From Paraglaciecola chathamensis S18K6 (GTDB lineage: Bacteria; Pseudomonadota; Gammaproteobacteria; Enterobacterales; Alteromonadaceae), in NCBI GenBank assembly GCA_000314955.1, contig BAEM01000016.1, forward strand, positions 24,044 through 88,043: 64,000 bases of DNA, given 5' to 3'. Of this stretch, positions 62,424-64,000 are shown piece after piece. Numbering within the stretch: the stretch's first letter is position 1; every line of letters starts with the position of its first letter. The notes under the pieces are model-generated. The model did no database searches. It saw nothing but the letters and a program-made list of their open reading frames with translations, and was not told where the DNA came from. A program made the position numbers and the translations under genes.

Positions 62424-63796
62424 TATGCTTGGCTCCATAGAGTAAAGGTTAAATAACTGCGCCAAGGGCTTACCTTGTCTGCGTCAATAGCGTGTAATGT
62501 TAACTGCTTTTTAATTACCAAATCACTGTTTAGCCATATATCTGCGTGTGACTGCCCTCGAAGATTTGCATAGGCAATAGTCCACGGGCCAATGCCCTTA
62601 ATGGCAAGCCACTCAGCCGGTGGCGCATCAGGATGCTGAGTATAAAATGCAGCAAACCTGCGCAGAGTTTCTCGTCGACTATTGGGCATACCGAGAAAAC
62701 TAAGGTCGCTATGTGCAACCGCTTCGGGCGTGGGGAAGTAATGCGTAAGCCCAATCTGTTGAGAAAGCTCATCAGGTATGGTTTTTCCTAAGTTGGCAAC
62801 CAATTTGCTCACCAAATTAATCGCCGCAGTCACTGATATCTGTTGGCCGAGAATGGCTCTGCAGCCCGCTTCAAAGGTATCCCAAATTCCCGGTATGCGA
62901 ATACCTGGGGTGATAAGTTTGGGATCTAACCCACTTTGCTGAATTTGGTTATCTATTGTGGTGCTGTCTGCGTCTACGTCCAAAATTCGCCTTATATTAT
63001 TTAATGCGGGCTTGAGCTGCGTTAAATCATCAAGGGTTAACGTGACTTGAAAGCGATTTTTGTCAGATTGGTGTAGCGCGTGAAAGTGCCCCTTGCTGCC
63101 CCCTAAGGTAAAGGTGCGGGCATAGCTGTTTTGCTCAATGGATTCTGTTCCGAGAATGGCTCGGCGTGCCAAGAAGTCGCGTAAATGCGGCCAATTATAA
63201 GGCGGGCGATAAGCCAGCGGGATCACAATGGGTTGCATATCGTTGCTCGGTTTTATACGTAATTCCTTAGGTGTGCGACGCATTACACGTTGCATATTGT
63301 ATTGTAGGCGCCTGGCGTCGTTGAAGCCCGCGGCATCGGCAACATGCTCTATCGGTAGTTGGGTATGCTGGAGCAATTGTTTGGCAAATAGGATTTGCTC
63401 GTACACTTGATATTGCTTGGGGCTCAAGCCGATGTGTTGAATAAATAGCTGGCGTAGATATCGGTCGCTAATGCCGAGTTTTTCGGCAATTGAGGTCATG
63501 CTTAAATGTAGGTTCTCACTCAGCAAAGACAGTGCTCGATTGACTGTTGTATCAACACCGTTCCACGCATGAGAATGCGGTGCGCTGTCGGGACGACAAC
63601 GTAAACAAGGGCGGTAACCTGCGAGCATAGCTTGCTGAGCCAAGGTAAAGTATTCTACGTTTTCTTCACGTGGTAGCTTTGCTGGGCAAATAGGACGGCA
63701 AAAGATGCCGGTAGATTTGACCGCAATAAAAAAACGCCCATCAAATCGCGGATCGCGGGTTAATCTTGCTTGCTGAAAATCTTGTGTTGTTAGCAT
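62423..63796 (-). CDS. Ada-AlkA fusion: alkylation-responsive activator and 3-methyladenine glycosylase
   Basis: This 457-residue protein fuses three parts. The N-terminal Ada zinc domain (about 10-75) has FCRPICPAKLP with the metal and acceptor cysteines and CLRCRPD; an AraC helix-turn-helix (about 85-175) follows (SMTSIAEKLGISDRYLRQLF). The C-terminal AlkA part (about 185-455) has the helix-hairpin-helix IKGIGPWTIAYANL with the catalytic Asp in HADIWLNSD. It should sense methyl-phosphotriesters, activate transcription and excise 3-methyladenine. The gene is coupled to the downstream methyltransferase. No ribosome site is obvious. Confidence 0.92.
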   Translation of the reverse strand: MLTTQDFQQARLTRDPRFDGRFFIAVKSTGIFCRPICPAKLPREENVEYFTLAQQAMLAGYRPCLRCRPDSAPHSHAWNGVDTTVNRALSLLSENLHLSMTSIAEKLGISDRYLRQLFIQHIGLSPKQYQVYEQILFAKQLLQHTQLPIEHVADAAGFNDARRLQYNMQRVMRRTPKELRIKPSNDMQPIVIPLAYRPPYNWPHLRDFLARRAILGTESIEQNSYARTFTLGGSKGHFHALHQSDKNRFQVTLTLDDLTQLKPALNNIRRILDVDADSTTIDNQIQQSGLDPKLITPGIRIPGIWDTFEAGCRAILGQQISVTAAINLVSKLVANLGKTIPDELSQQIGLTHYFPTPEAVAHSDLSFLGMPNSRRETLRRFAAFYTQHPDAPPAEWLAIKGIGPWTIAYANLRGQSHADIWLNSDLVIKKQLTLHAIDADKVSPWRSYLTFTLWSQA

Positions 63797-63888
63797 GAAG
63801 GAACCGAATGCGTTAAGCCATGGACTAATGGTAATCCGGTGAGCAACTATTATGCGTCGAAAACGGAACTCAAAGCAAAATTGTTGTT

Positions 63889-64000
63889 ATACCATTCCAC
63901 GTTAATAAGTGATGACTCAGCGAGAGTTTAAAAGGGCTTAAACAAGGCGGATGACTGAATGAATAGTTGTTCTCTTTCGAAGTCATGCAACGCAGTGTAA
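63889..64000 (+). repeat. Dispersed repeat, long form (copy E), reaching the window end
   Basis: It starts ATACCATTCC, carries CCACGTTAATAAGTGAT, TTTAAAAGGGCTTAA and the tail GTTGTTCTCTTTCGAAG, GCAACGCAG at 63987-63995. It aligns without gaps with copy F and shares internal text with copies A, B and D. It lies upstream of the Ada-AlkA gene. It may continue beyond the window. Confidence 0.78.

Noticed and set aside
63959..64000. Repeat tail as a c-di-GMP riboswitch (GEMM) fragment
   Set aside because: It shares only short text with GEMM and none of the copies precedes a c-di-GMP gene.
1..64000. CRISPR array, integrase, IS element, tRNA or rRNA gene
   Set aside because: I looked for regularly spaced repeats, transposase or integrase motifs and cloverleaf-like or rRNA text and found none; short tRNAs could still be missed by eye.

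Overview
The window looks like chromosome of a marine gammaproteobacterium of the order Alteromonadales, probably in the Glaciecola/Paraglaciecola/Alteromonas neighbourhood. The reasons are the gene order dksA-gluQ-pcnB-folK-panB-panC followed by panP, the ftsY-ftsE-ftsX block facing rsmD, the proteins' closeness to E. coli versions, and a complete 'proteobacterial dedicated sortase system', which is typical of marine Gammaproteobacteria. The species call is inference. I saw no rRNA, tRNA, CRISPR array, transposase or phage gene.

Layout. 1-10435 is a plus-strand acyclic-terpene (citronellol/geraniol) and leucine-type catabolic operon: acyl-CoA dehydrogenase (cut by the window edge), nitronate monooxygenase, geranyl-CoA carboxylase beta subunit, isohexenylglutaconyl-CoA hydratase, carboxylase alpha subunit, AtuA, an SDR and an acyl-CoA synthetase, closed by a terminator shared with rpoH. 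10541-18349 is core housekeeping: rpoH, an EAL-HDOD protein, ftsX/E/Y, rsmD, a DUF416 gene and a MarC-type gene. 18623-26289 holds a tiny HTH protein, an M17 aminopeptidase, sfsA, dksA, gluQ, pcnB (with an apparent AUU start), folK, panB and panC. panP (26369) faces panC and probably supplies beta-alanine to it. Next come a degenerate EAL protein, a yadG/yadH exporter with a TrmB-like gene, an AhpD-like protein and a double-hydrolase fusion.

34689-41867 is the most distinctive region. A class GN sortase, its single VIT/VWA target protein (ending LPQTA, a membrane helix and a basic tail) and a PdsO-type OmpA protein form a minus-strand operon. It diverges from a plus-strand response regulator and a histidine kinase with a large periplasmic sensor. 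This is a Gram-negative sortase module dedicated to one substrate.

41882-64000 mixes regulatory and metabolic genes: YjjX, a metallo-beta-lactamase-fold protein, a MetR-like regulator, a hybrid kinase, DUF445, two diguanylate cyclases, an AidB-like dehydrogenase beside a PaaX-like regulator, a secreted S9 peptidase, glmU/deoR-type/glmS, an EamA exporter, and an alkylation-repair pair (Ada-AlkA fusion and methyltransferase).

The main feature that no gene explains is a dispersed repeat family with heads starting ATACCAATyCC. It occurs as short palindromic copies (18496-18550, 47492-47539) and long copies of about 107-121 nt with a conserved tail (32347-32453, 54834-54954, 63889 to the window end). 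One long copy supplies the stop codons of a gene. A Fur-box-like site plus a terminator without any gene (47269-47478) may mark a small RNA.
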